Shown: piece after piece, positions 33,322 to 41,686 of the stretch | How the letters are laid out: each line of letters begins with the position of its first letter | Position numbering within the stretch: position 1 is the stretch's first letter | DNA from: Nocardia suismassiliense | GTDB taxonomy: Bacteria; Actinomycetota; Actinomycetes; Mycobacteriales; Mycobacteriaceae | Direction: 5' to 3' | Assembly: GCF_900269665.1 (NCBI RefSeq) | Contig: NZ_LT985361.1 | Span: 9,058,434-9,122,433 of the forward strand | Length of the DNA: 64,000 bases | Position numbers and translations under genes: made by a program | Notes under the pieces: model-generated | What the model was told of the DNA's origin: nothing | Database searches by the model: none | What the model saw: only the letters and a program-made list of their open reading frames with translations

Positions 33322-34380
33322 TCAGAAGCTCGGCTCGGTCGGCTTCGGTGGCAGCGTGACGACCTGACCGGCGTAGCTCAGTCCGGCGCCGAAGCCGAGC
33401 AGCAGCGCCAGCTGACCACCCTTGGCCTTGCCGCTCACCAGCATCTCCTCCATCGCCAGCGGAATGGACGCGGCGGAGGTGTTGCCGGTCTGCTCGATGT
33501 CGTTGGCCATCGGGATGTCGTCGGCCAGGCCGAGGTTCTTCTTCATCAGCTCGTTGATCCGGGAGTTCGCCTGGTGCGGTACAAAGACTTCGATGTCCTC
33601 CTTCGCCACCCCGGAGCGCTCCAGCGCGGTGGACAGCGCGCGCGGCAAGGTGACCGCGGCCCAGCGGAAGACGCGCGGGCCCTCCATCCGCAGCGACATC
33701 CGGCCGATGGGCTCCACCGCCGGGTCGGTGCCCTGCATCGCCTGCGCCTTCTCCATGTAGTCGAGGAAGTTGACGTCCTGGGCGATGGCACCCGCGTTCT
33801 CGCCGTCGCTGCCCCACACCGTCGGCGAGATGCCGTTCTCCTCGCTCGGCCCGATCACCACCGCACCCGCGCCGTCACCGAAGATCATCGCGGTGCCGCG
33901 GTCGGTCGGGTCGAGTCCGACGGTCATCGTCTCGGCGCCGATCAGCAGCACGTACTCCGCCGATCCGGCCCGGATCAGGTCGGCGGCCACGCCGAGGCCG
34001 TAGCCGAAACCGCCGCAGCCGGAGGTCAGATCGAACGCGGGAATACCGTTGATGCCGAGGTCGTGCGCGACCGAAGGGGCGCCGTGCGGGGTGAGCATGA
34101 GCCAGCTCGAGGTGGCCAGGATCAGCGTGCCGATCTTGGAGCGGTCGATGCCGCTGTTGACGATCGCGCGCTCACCGGCGGCGGCCGCGATCGACTGCAG
34201 CGTCTCGTCACCACTGATCCAGCGCCGGTTGCGGATGCCGGTGCGCTCGTAGATCCACTCGGGCGTGGAGTCGAGTACCTTGCATACCTCGTCGTTGCTG
34301 ACGATGCGTTGGGGCCGATAGGCGCCGATACCGAGCATCGCAACGTTGTCGCGATTCTTGTTTGTTGCAATGCTCACCAC
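33322..34380 (-). CDS. fabH: 3-oxoacyl-ACP synthase III (KAS III)
   Basis: 352 residues with a GTG start. The Cys-His-Asn triad is intact: Cys122 ('TSGCGGFGYGL'), His268 ('VPHQANSRI') and Asn299 ('TGNTSAAS'). KAS III condenses an acyl-CoA primer with malonyl-ACP to start fatty acid elongation; in mycolata it links FAS-I products to FAS-II. A second in-frame GTG is one codon later. It lies 44 bp after pyrE and 4 bp before the YhhN gene, all leftward. No other FAS-II gene is next to it, so a special pathway is also possible. Confidence 0.92.
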   Translation of the reverse strand: MVSIATNKNRDNVAMLGIGAYRPQRIVSNDEVCKVLDSTPEWIYERTGIRNRRWISGDETLQSIAAAAGERAIVNSGIDRSKIGTLILATSSWLMLTPHGAPSVAHDLGINGIPAFDLTSGCGGFGYGLGVAADLIRAGSAEYVLLIGAETMTVGLDPTDRGTAMIFGDGAGAVVIGPSEENGISPTVWGSDGENAGAIAQDVNFLDYMEKAQAMQGTDPAVEPIGRMSLRMEGPRVFRWAAVTLPRALSTALERSGVAKEDIEVFVPHQANSRINELMKKNLGLADDIPMANDIEQTGNTSAASIPLAMEEMLVSGKAKGGQLALLLGFGAGLSYAGQVVTLPPKPTEPSF

Positions 34381-34424
34381 TGGAGACGACCCTTCGCCTT
34401 CGAAGAACTAGACCGCTGCCCAGG

Positions 34425-35006
34425 TTAGCCCAGGGCCAAATCCTTGAGTCCGAGGATGGAGCGGTACTCCAGTCCCTCGGCGGCGATCACCTGATCGGCG
34501 CCGGTCTCCCGGTCCACCACGGTGGCCACGCCGACCACGTTCGCACCCGCGTCACGCAGCGCGCGCACGGCGGTGAGCGGCGAGTTTCCGGTGGTCGTGG
34601 TGTCTTCGACGACCAGCACCCGCTTGCCGACGATGTCGGGACCCTCGATCTGGCGCTGCATGCCGTGTGTCTTGGCGGCCTTGCGCACCACGAAGGCGTC
34701 GATCGGGCGGCCCGGCGCGTGCATGACGGCCATCGCGACCGGGTCGGCGCCCATGGTCAGTCCGCCGACGGCGTCGAAATCCCAGTCCGCGACCAGCTCG
34801 CGCAGCAGCTTGCCGATCAGCGGTCCCGCGCTGTGGTGCAGGGTCGCGCGGCGCAGGTCGACGTAGTAGTCGGCCTCCTTGCCCGAGGAGAGGGTGACCC
34901 TGCCGTGCACGACGGCGAGCTCGCGCACGAGCTGCGCCAATCTATCTCGGTCCGAACCGGCCGCGGTGTTCAGCGCCGACTCGTTCGTGGTTGCCTCGTC
35001 GATCAT
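34425..35006 (-). CDS. pyrE: Orotate phosphoribosyltransferase
   Basis: 193 residues. It transfers ribose 5-phosphate from PRPP to orotate to form OMP in pyrimidine synthesis. The PRPP loop 'RVLVVEDTTTTGNS' and the N-terminal 'VHGRVTLSSGKEADYYVDLR' are family signatures. Its ATG is only 2 bp after the stop of the SDR pseudogene, so it belongs to the ttfA-(SDR)-pyrE transcript. Gene order ttfA-pyrE (Rv0383c-Rv0382c) is shared with M. tuberculosis. Confidence 0.96.
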   Translation of the reverse strand: MIDEATTNESALNTAAGSDRDRLAQLVRELAVVHGRVTLSSGKEADYYVDLRRATLHHSAGPLIGKLLRELVADWDFDAVGGLTMGADPVAMAVMHAPGRPIDAFVVRKAAKTHGMQRQIEGPDIVGKRVLVVEDTTTTGNSPLTAVRALRDAGANVVGVATVVDRETGADQVIAAEGLEYRSILGLKDLALG

Positions 35007-35008
35007 TC

Positions 35009-35452
35009 CTAAGTCCTTCCGCGTGTGGTGAACAGGCCGCGATTCAGTCGGGCCGCCAGGGTTCGCGGGATCATCCCGGCGGCGGTGGTAAGCGCTTTGT
35101 ACTGCACACCGGGCACACTGAGCACCCGGCCTTTCTCCAGATCACGCAGGGAACCGGCGACTACCTGGTCGACACTCAGCCACCCGGCTTTCGGCAGCGA
35201 CGACGGAGCCACCTGCCAACCCTTCCGTGAAGGATACGACGTAGGCCTTGGCGTGCGATCCACGTCCGGGGACCACCCCCGCCACACTGGCGAGGTCGAC
35301 CACCGATCCCTCGGCCGCGGCGATCATAGACGGCACACGATCGATCAATACCACGGGACGGGTGGCGCCGGGCAGGCGCGCGACCACAGGGTTTTCGGTC
35401 ACCCGCGCACGTGCGATCGACGCACCGCGCGGGTGCGAGCGGCACCGCTCAC
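35009..35452 (-). pseudogene. Decayed short-chain dehydrogenase gene
   Basis: Three SDR pieces lie in order but in different frames: a GTG start at 35452 overlapping the ttfA stop (GTGA) with 'SGAARTRAV'; a middle piece about 35235-35400 with 'SMIAAAEGSVVDLASVAGVVPGRG' then 'KAYVVSFTEGLAG'; and a C-terminal piece about 35009-35200 with 'LSVDQVVAGSLRDLEKGRV'. The TGxxxGxG half is missing, the catalytic Tyr of YxxxK has been deleted just before KAYVVS, and about 30 residues are lost after EGLAG. About 444 bp remain of an expected 750. The tight links to ttfA and pyrE on both sides show it was once part of the operon. Confidence 0.8.
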
Positions 35453-36624
35453 TGCGGCACAGGTCCCTGGTACGGGCGGAAGCCGGGGTGGAACGGGCCG
35501 CCGGGCGGCTCGGCTGCGGCGTCGTCCTCGCGCGCCGCCGGACGACGGATCGGCTCCTCGGCCCAGTCGTCGGCGGGCTCTTCGTCCCGCGGTGCGGAGC
35601 GCTTGTCGCGCTGCTGGTTGTCGCGCTCGTCCGGCGACCATTGCTCGCGCGGTTCCGGCGACCACTTGTCCCGCGGCTCCGGCGACCATTCGTCGCGGCG
35701 TTCGGGGGCCCACTCGTCGGCGGTCCTGCGGTCCTCGCGCACCCTGGCCCGCGCGTCCGGCACCACGGCCAGCGAGGGGCGGCGCGGCGGTTCCGGTTCG
35801 TCCGGTGCCGAGAGCGCCGCACGGTCGTCGAAGTCCTCGTCGTACGCCTGCTCGGCGAACGGCTCCGCGTCCTCGTCCTTGCTCAGCCGCGGCGGCTGTA
35901 CCCGGGCGCCGCCGACGGGTGCGTCGTGCTCGTCGTCGTCTGTTTCCTCGGGACGCTGGCGGCCACGCGGGCGAGGCCGGCCCGGATCGTGCCCGCCGCT
36001 GTCGAAGCGCGGCTCGCTGACCGGCGGCAGCACGTGCAGCAGCCCGGACAGTCGAAGGACCGCGTCGATCGAGGTCTCCCACTCGCGCGCGGAGGTGCCG
36101 ACGGACAGCATGCCCAGGGTCCAGTTGCCCTCACTCCAGAGCATCTGCACGGTGTCGGGCAGCGTCTCGATGAACGCCACCATGCGCTGATCGACGGCGT
36201 GCCTGGCGATTTCGGGGTTGGTCGCGAACACCACCCGGTCGCCGATGGCGCCGAGCAGTTCGAGATCGGCGTCCTTCGGCGGCGACGCGGTCTTGAGCCG
36301 CATGTCGACGTCGATGTCCGAGCCGATCTGGCGGCGCACCGCGATCAGCGTCGCGGAGTCTTCCAGGTCGAAGAGCACGAACTTCTCGCCCTTGCGGATA
36401 CCGGAGACCACATCGACCGCGGAGAGGTAGCCGAGCTTGGCCAGCGCGCCGCGACGCCAGGTCGACGGCAGCGCGGGTTCCACCGACACATACGTGTAGC
36501 CCTGGGATTTCGCCCAGACCTGCCGCGCGTGACCGGTCCGCTGTCGCTGGATCCGATCGAAATACAGCAGCACGATCGCACCCACGAGTGCGATCGCCGC
36601 CAAGCCGAACCACATTGCCGTCAT
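35449..36624 (-). CDS. ttfA: Trehalose monomycolate transport factor TtfA homolog (Rv0383c-like)
   Basis: 391 residues. One N-terminal membrane segment ('WFGLAAIALVGAIVLLYF'), then a conserved cytoplasmic domain at about 25-205 ('KSQGYTYVSVEP', 'GEKFVLFDLEDSATLIAVRR', 'DRVVFATNPEIARHAVDQRM', 'LPDTVQMLWSEGNWTLG'), then a disordered, highly charged tail with four tandem octapeptides. In mycobacteria TtfA works with MmpL3 in moving trehalose monomycolate to the periplasm. The ATG at 36624 is one codon inside a GTG at 36627. It precedes the SDR pseudogene and pyrE with overlapping stop and start. Confidence 0.85.
   Translation of the reverse strand: MTAMWFGLAAIALVGAIVLLYFDRIQRQRTGHARQVWAKSQGYTYVSVEPALPSTWRRGALAKLGYLSAVDVVSGIRKGEKFVLFDLEDSATLIAVRRQIGSDIDVDMRLKTASPPKDADLELLGAIGDRVVFATNPEIARHAVDQRMVAFIETLPDTVQMLWSEGNWTLGMLSVGTSAREWETSIDAVLRLSGLLHVLPPVSEPRFDSGGHDPGRPRPRGRQRPEETDDDEHDAPVGGARVQPPRLSKDEDAEPFAEQAYDEDFDDRAALSAPDEPEPPRRPSLAVVPDARARVREDRRTADEWAPERRDEWSPEPRDKWSPEPREQWSPDERDNQQRDKRSAPRDEEPADDWAEEPIRRPAAREDDAAAEPPGGPFHPGFRPYQGPVPQ
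35623..35718 (-). repeat. Four tandem 24-bp repeats in the TtfA tail
   Basis: Four in-frame copies encoding the octapeptide D-x-W-(A/S)-P-(E/D)-x-R. They lie in the disordered C-terminal tail. Alternating acidic and basic residues with a fixed Trp suggest a binding or phase-separating element. Confidence 0.85.
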
Positions 36625-36692
36625 CACCGTCTAGCCTAACGAGCTCAGCGGGCGAATGCCCGTCGCCACCCGGCGTTGGTTCGTCGGGTCGT

Positions 36693-37505
36693 TCATCTGA
36701 CGCCGCCGGGCAGCGCGGTACTGATGATCACTTTGGCGTGAATCGAACCATCCGCGGCCTTCTCACCCTGAATCAGCACGATGTCACCGGTGGGCAGATC
36801 GGAGACCTTGGTGCCCGACATGGAGATGACCTGGGTGTTGGCGTCGGTGCGCACGCTCACCGTGCTGCCGAGCAGGGTGCTCACCGTGAGCGTGCCGCCG
36901 TCGTTGGCGGTGATGGTGCCCATGGTCGCGCCGAGATCGTCGATATTGCCCAGGCCGGGCACGCTCGGAATCCCGCTCGGCGCGGGCTGACCGGAGCGCG
37001 GCGTGCCCGGCGTCGGCCGGTTCGCGGTCGGGAAGGCCGAGGTACTCGCGGCACTGTCGGACCCGGAATCCTTGCCGGCGAGCACAACTCCCGCGACCAC
37101 ACCCACCACGGCGATCAGCGCGACGACCCCGAGGCCGAGCGCTATCCACAGCCCGGTGTTGCGCCGCGGCGGCTCCGGCGGCAGCTGATCCGAGGGCTGC
37201 ATGCCGTATCCGGGCGGGACGGGACCGCCCGGCGGTGGCGCCGCCCCCGACCATTGATCGCCGTAGACGTTCTCGTACGCGCCCCACTGGTTGTCGTGCG
37301 GCGGGAACGCACGGGTGGCGTTCGGCGGGGGCGCTGACCACGGCTCGAACTGCTCGGTCGCCGGATACGCCGAGGGCGCGCCGGACCCGTACGCCTCGGA
37401 GTAATCCGTGGTGTGCTGCGGCTGCTCGAACCCGGACTTGCCCGCCAGGTGCTCGGTCGGCGCATCCTCCGGCCGCTGTCCCCACGGATCGTTCGGGTTG
37501 GTCAT
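36693..37505 (-). CDS. DUF5666-containing membrane protein
   Basis: 270 residues. Residues 1-115 are Pro/Gly/Gln-rich and disordered, one membrane segment lies at about 118-145 ('LWIALGLGVVALIAVVGVVAGVVLA'), and about 195-265 is an extracytoplasmic beta domain ('ATMGTITANDGGTLTVSTLLGSTVSVRTDANTQV', 'LPTGDIVLIQGEKAADGSIHAKVI') of the DUF5666 kind, an OB-like fold. Role unknown. It lies between clpB and ttfA, 105 bp downstream of clpB. Confidence 0.82.
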   Translation of the reverse strand: MTNPNDPWGQRPEDAPTEHLAGKSGFEQPQHTTDYSEAYGSGAPSAYPATEQFEPWSAPPPNATRAFPPHDNQWGAYENVYGDQWSGAAPPPGGPVPPGYGMQPSDQLPPEPPRRNTGLWIALGLGVVALIAVVGVVAGVVLAGKDSGSDSAASTSAFPTANRPTPGTPRSGQPAPSGIPSVPGLGNIDDLGATMGTITANDGGTLTVSTLLGSTVSVRTDANTQVISMSGTKVSDLPTGDIVLIQGEKAADGSIHAKVIISTALPGGVR

Positions 37506-37610
37506 GGACTCCAGGTTAGGCGTTACCGGGCCGGCGCCGGGGGCTTGCGCAGACTGAATTCGGGCCGGCGCGTCGATACCGAGGCATCGAGCGCCGACCC
37601 ACCGTGACTC

Positions 37611-40166
37611 TTATTTGCCGACGATCAGCCCGTCACCGTCCGGCGTGACCGTCACCTTCACCGCATCACCGTCGGTGATCTCACCCGCCAGCAGCCCTTT
37701 GGCCAGCGTGTCACCGATCGACTGCTGCACCAGCCTGCGCAGTGGACGCGCGCCGTAGACCGGGTCGTAGCCGCGCACGGCCAGCCAGAACCGGGCCGAG
37801 TCGCTCACGTCCAGCGTCAGCCTGCGCTGCGCGAGCCGCTTCTGCAGCTGGTCGAGCTGGATGTCGACGATGTGCTCGAGCTGCTCCTCGTCCAGCGCGT
37901 GGAACATCACCACGTCGTCGAGGCGGTTGAGGAACTCCGGCTTGAACGCCGAACGCACCGCGTTCATCACGAAGTCGCGATCGCCGCCAGCGCCGAGGTT
38001 GGAGGTCAGGATCAGGATGGTGTTGCGGAAATCCACCGTGCGGCCCTGACCGTCGGTGAGCCGTCCCTCGTCGAGCACCGCGAGCAGGATGTCGAACACA
38101 TCCGGGTGCGCCTTCTCGATCTCGTCGAACAGCACCACCGTGTACGGCCTGCGCCGCACCGCCTCGGTCAGCTGACCACCCTGGTCGTAGCCGACGTAGC
38201 CGGGCGGGGCACCGACCAGCCGCGCGACCGAGTGCTTCTCGCTGTACTCGCTCATGTCGATCCGGACCATGGCGCGTTCGTCGTCGAACAGGAAGTCCGC
38301 CAACGCCTTTGCCAGCTCCGTCTTACCGACACCGGTCGGGCCGACGAACATGAACGAGCCGGTCGGCCGGTTCGGGTCGGCGACACCGGCCCGCGCCCGG
38401 CGCACCGCGTCGGACACCGCCTGCACCGCCTCGGTCTGGCCGACCACCCGCTTGCCGAGCTCCTGCTCCATCCGCAGCAGCTTCTGGCTTTCGCCCTCGA
38501 GCAGCCTGCCCACCTGGATACCGGTCCACGCCGACACCACTTCGGCGATGTCGTCCGGGCCGACCTCCTCCTTGAGCATCACCTCGCCGTCGGCCGCCGC
38601 GCCGGAGACCTTCTCGGCCTCGACGAGCTGCTTCTCCAGCGCCGGGATCTTGCCGTAGCGCAACTCGGCGGCCTTGCCGAGATCGCCGTCGCGCTCGGCC
38701 CGTTCGGACTCCCCGCGCAGCGACTCCAACTCCTCCTTGAGGACGCGGACCTGATCGATGGCGCTCTTCTCGTTCTGCCAGCGGGTCATCAGCTGGTTCA
38801 GCTTCTCGCGGTCGTCCGCGAGTTCCTGGCGCAACTTCTCCAGGCGTTGCTTGGAGGCCTCGTCGGTCTCCTTGCTCAGCGCGACCTCTTCGATCTCGAG
38901 TCGCCGCACCGCGCGCTCGACCTCGTCGATTTCGACTGGGCGCGAGTCGATCTCCATCCGCAGCCGCGACGCCGACTCGTCGACCAGGTCGATCGCCTTG
39001 TCCGGCAGGAAGCGGGAGGTGATGTAGCGGTCGCTGAGCGTGGCGGCGGCCACCAGCGCGGAGTCGGTGATGCGCACGCCGTGGTGCACCTCGTAGCGCT
39101 CCTTGATGCCGCGCAGGATGCCGATGGTGTCGGCCACCGACGGCTCGCCGACGAGCACCTGCTGGAAACGCCGCTCCAGGGCGGCGTCCTTCTCGATGTG
39201 CTTGCGGTACTCCTCCAGCGTGGTCGCGCCGACCAGGCGCAGCTCACCGCGGGCCAGCATCGGCTTGATCATGTTGCCCGCGTCCATCGCAGATTCACCG
39301 GTGGCGCCCGCGCCGACGATGGTGTGCAGCTCATCGATGAACGTGATGATCTGTCCCGCACTGTTCTTGATGTCTTCGAGCACGGCCTTGAGCCGCTCCT
39401 CGAACTCGCCGCGGTACTTCGCGCCCGCAACCATCGCGCCGAGGTCGAGCGACACCACGGACTTGCCGCGCAACGACTCCGGCACGTCACCGGCCACGAT
39501 GCGCTGGGCGAGCCCCTCGACGATGGCGGTCTTGCCCACGCCGGGCTCGCCGATCAGCACCGGGTTGTTCTTGGTGCGGCGGCTCAGCACCTGGACCACC
39601 CGCCGGATCTCGGTGTCGCGCCCGATCACCGGATCGAGCTTGCCCGCGCGGGCGGCCTCGGTGAGGTTGGTGGAGTACTTCTCCAGGGCCTGGTAGCTGC
39701 CCTCGGGGTCCGGGCTGGTCACCCTGGCGCTGCCGCGCACGGCGGTGAACGCCTCGCGCAGCGCGTCGGCGCTCGCACCGTACTTCTTCAGCAGCATCGT
39801 CACATCGGAGTCGCCCGCGGCCAGGCCGACCATGACGTGCTCGGTGGAGACGTATTCGTCGCCGAGCTCGGTGGCCAGGCGCTGGGCCGCGGTGATCGCG
39901 GCCAGAGCCTCGCGGCCGAGCTGCGGGGTGGTCGTCGCGCCGGTCGCGCTGGGCAGCCGGTCCACGATGTCCTGCGCCTCGCGCCGCACCGTGGCCGGGT
40001 CGACGCCGACGGCCTTGAGCAGCGGGGCGGCGATACCGTCGGTCTGGTCCAGCAACGCCACCAGCAAGTGGGCCGGACGGATCTCCGGGTTGCCCGCGGC
40101 CGAGGCCGCCTGCAGTGCGGCGGTCAGGGCCGCCTGGGTCTTGGTGGTGGGATTGAACGAGTCCAC
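37611..40166 (-). CDS. clpB: ATP-dependent disaggregase ClpB
   Basis: 851 residues, full length. N-terminal Clp repeat domain (1-150), first AAA+ module with Walker A GEPGVGKT, the long ClpB middle coiled coil ('RLEKLRQELADDREKLNQL', about 410-520) and second AAA+ module with GPTGVGKT; no ClpP-binding tripeptide loop is expected. It pulls proteins out of aggregates with DnaK. The GTG at 40166 has AGGAAGGTG 5 bp upstream. Upstream DNA carries a SigH-type promoter overlapping a HAIR element, so heat (via HspR) and thiol stress (via SigH) control is indicated. Confidence 0.98.
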   Translation of the reverse strand: MDSFNPTTKTQAALTAALQAASAAGNPEIRPAHLLVALLDQTDGIAAPLLKAVGVDPATVRREAQDIVDRLPSATGATTTPQLGREALAAITAAQRLATELGDEYVSTEHVMVGLAAGDSDVTMLLKKYGASADALREAFTAVRGSARVTSPDPEGSYQALEKYSTNLTEAARAGKLDPVIGRDTEIRRVVQVLSRRTKNNPVLIGEPGVGKTAIVEGLAQRIVAGDVPESLRGKSVVSLDLGAMVAGAKYRGEFEERLKAVLEDIKNSAGQIITFIDELHTIVGAGATGESAMDAGNMIKPMLARGELRLVGATTLEEYRKHIEKDAALERRFQQVLVGEPSVADTIGILRGIKERYEVHHGVRITDSALVAAATLSDRYITSRFLPDKAIDLVDESASRLRMEIDSRPVEIDEVERAVRRLEIEEVALSKETDEASKQRLEKLRQELADDREKLNQLMTRWQNEKSAIDQVRVLKEELESLRGESERAERDGDLGKAAELRYGKIPALEKQLVEAEKVSGAAADGEVMLKEEVGPDDIAEVVSAWTGIQVGRLLEGESQKLLRMEQELGKRVVGQTEAVQAVSDAVRRARAGVADPNRPTGSFMFVGPTGVGKTELAKALADFLFDDERAMVRIDMSEYSEKHSVARLVGAPPGYVGYDQGGQLTEAVRRRPYTVVLFDEIEKAHPDVFDILLAVLDEGRLTDGQGRTVDFRNTILILTSNLGAGGDRDFVMNAVRSAFKPEFLNRLDDVVMFHALDEEQLEHIVDIQLDQLQKRLAQRRLTLDVSDSARFWLAVRGYDPVYGARPLRRLVQQSIGDTLAKGLLAGEITDGDAVKVTVTPDGDGLIVGK

Positions 40167-40254
40167 AAGTCACCTTCCTACTGGTCGATTGTCACGGCGC
40201 CGGAGCCTGATCCGCACGAACTCCACGCGCGGCTGCGTGCCGTCCTCTACATCC

Positions 40255-40280
40255 AACGTGGGAAAGGTTGAGTCTGTTCC
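40255..40280 (-). promoter_or_regulatory. SigH/SigR-type promoter of clpB
   Basis: On the minus strand GGAAC (40280-40276), 18 bp, then GTT (40257-40255): an exact GGAAY-N18-GTT. It lies about 90 bp before the clpB start and its -35 element is inside the HAIR site. Confidence 0.75.
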
Positions 40281-40287
40281 GCTCAAG
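40267..40287. promoter_or_regulatory. HAIR operator (HspR) upstream of clpB
   Basis: GTTGAGT-N7-GCTCAAG matches the HAIR consensus CTTGAGT-N7-ACTCAAG at 12 of 14 positions. HspR bound here would cover the -35 box of the SigH-type promoter. Confidence 0.85.
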
Positions 40288-40470
40288 TTTAGTTATTTTC
40301 ACCGCGTGTGAACGGTACGCCGCGACACCCTGCCAATGGGCGATGAATCACAGTGTCCATGGGGTATGGATGCATACGATGACCCTGGCCGTTAGTTGAT
40401 GCATCAGGGAGCGCTTGCAAGCACGAAGGTGCGAGGCCCGCACTCTTCAGCCCGATCAAGGAGCCAATGG
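40288..40470. other. Remainder of the clpB / oxidoreductase divergent gap
   Basis: Besides the clpB control sites, this part has two short palindromes on the side of the oxidoreductase gene: GTATG-GATG-CATAC (40364-40377) and TGATGCATCA (40397-40406). The AAGGAG ribosome site of the gene is at 40458-40463. A regulator for these palindromes is not evident nearby. Confidence 0.4.
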
Positions 40471-41406
40471 ATGCGCGCGATTGTCGTACGGAAGTTCGGA
40501 GCCACACCCGAGTTGACCGACATGCCGGTCCCCGAGGCCGGAGCCGGCGCGGTCCGCGTGCAGCTCGAGGCGGCGGGCGTCAACCCGTTCGACGCGAAGA
40601 TGGCCGACGGAATACTGGACGGCAAGCTGCCGCACGACTTTCCGATGATCCTCGGGGTGGACGGGGCGGGCACCGTCGCGGCGGTCGGCCCCGGCGTCAC
40701 CGGGTTCGCCGTCGGCGACCGGGTGGTCGGCAAGTTTCTCAACCCGCCCGCAGGGCACGGCTCGTTCGCCGAGTTCGCGGTCATCCCGGAGAGCGGCATT
40801 CTGGTGCGCGTACCGGAGGCCGTGCCGACCGTCGCGGCCGCGGCGCTACCCACCGCGGGCCTCACCGCGCAGGACATGGTGGACGGCACTGACATCGAGC
40901 CGGGCCAGACGGTCCTGATCGTCGGCGCCACCGGCGGCGTCGGCTCGTTCCTCGTCCAACTGGCGAACATGGCGGGCGCGAACGTCATCGCTACCGCCCG
41001 CGGCGACGTCGCCGACCAGATGACCCGGCTCGGCGCGGCCGAGACCGTCGACTACACCGCGGGCTCGGTGCGCGAGCAGGTCGCCGCCGGGTATCCCGAC
41101 GGCATCGACGTCCTCTACGACCTGGTGAGCCCGCCGGAGGTACTGGCCGAGCTGGCCGCACTGGTCCGCGACGGCGGCACCGTCTACTCCACCATCTGGT
41201 CCGCCGACGAGGACGCCTTGCGCAGCCGGGGCATCCGCGGCGGCAATATCGAATCCAAGGGCGGCGCAAGGGAATTGGCGCGGCTGCTGGACCGGGTAGC
41301 CGAGGGTGACGTGGTGGTTCCGATCGATGCGACCGTTCCGCTGGCCGATGGCGCGAGCGTTATCGGAGCCGTCGGCGCACGCGGCAAGACCGTGCTCGCC
41401 ATCTGA
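40471..41406 (+). CDS. Quinone oxidoreductase-like NADP-dependent alcohol dehydrogenase (MDR family)
   Basis: 311 residues. Medium-chain dehydrogenase fold without zinc ligands: N-terminal GroES-like domain ('VNPFDAKMADG', 'DFPMILGVDGAGTVAAVG') and a Rossmann domain with 'VLIVGATGGVGSFLVQLA', the usual AxxGGVG NADPH motif. Enzymes of this branch reduce quinones or activated alkenes. The ATG at 40471 has AAGGAG 7 bp upstream. It is divergent from clpB and might share stress induction, but no common site is proven. Confidence 0.88.
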   Translation: MRAIVVRKFGATPELTDMPVPEAGAGAVRVQLEAAGVNPFDAKMADGILDGKLPHDFPMILGVDGAGTVAAVGPGVTGFAVGDRVVGKFLNPPAGHGSFAEFAVIPESGILVRVPEAVPTVAAAALPTAGLTAQDMVDGTDIEPGQTVLIVGATGGVGSFLVQLANMAGANVIATARGDVADQMTRLGAAETVDYTAGSVREQVAAGYPDGIDVLYDLVSPPEVLAELAALVRDGGTVYSTIWSADEDALRSRGIRGGNIESKGGARELARLLDRVAEGDVVVPIDATVPLADGASVIGAVGARGKTVLAI

Positions 41407-41686
41407 CCCGTCGACCGCCCGTTCCCGGCTCGACGGCCCAGCCCGGACCGTCGGCACACTGCGAATCGAAGGCCCGGTTCCACCGGCGCCGAGCGTCGGC
41501 GCGGCGCGGGTGTGACCTCGAGCGCAGGCCCGCAACACCGCACGTTTGCCCACCGATTACCGTTTGGCCCGGTCTTCAGGTACTAACCAACACGACCACG
41601 GCATTTTCGGGGATACTGATCAGCGGAGGACCGCCGGTTACGGGTATGTCCCCTGGGCAGAACTGAGGGAAAGGAAGCTCCGCGTC

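Noticed and set aside
37872..40271. A 799-residue frame on the + strand opposite clpB
   Set aside because: It is an antisense shadow of a conserved GC-rich gene: no ribosome site, composition rich in Arg, His and Leu runs, and clpB is certain on the other strand.
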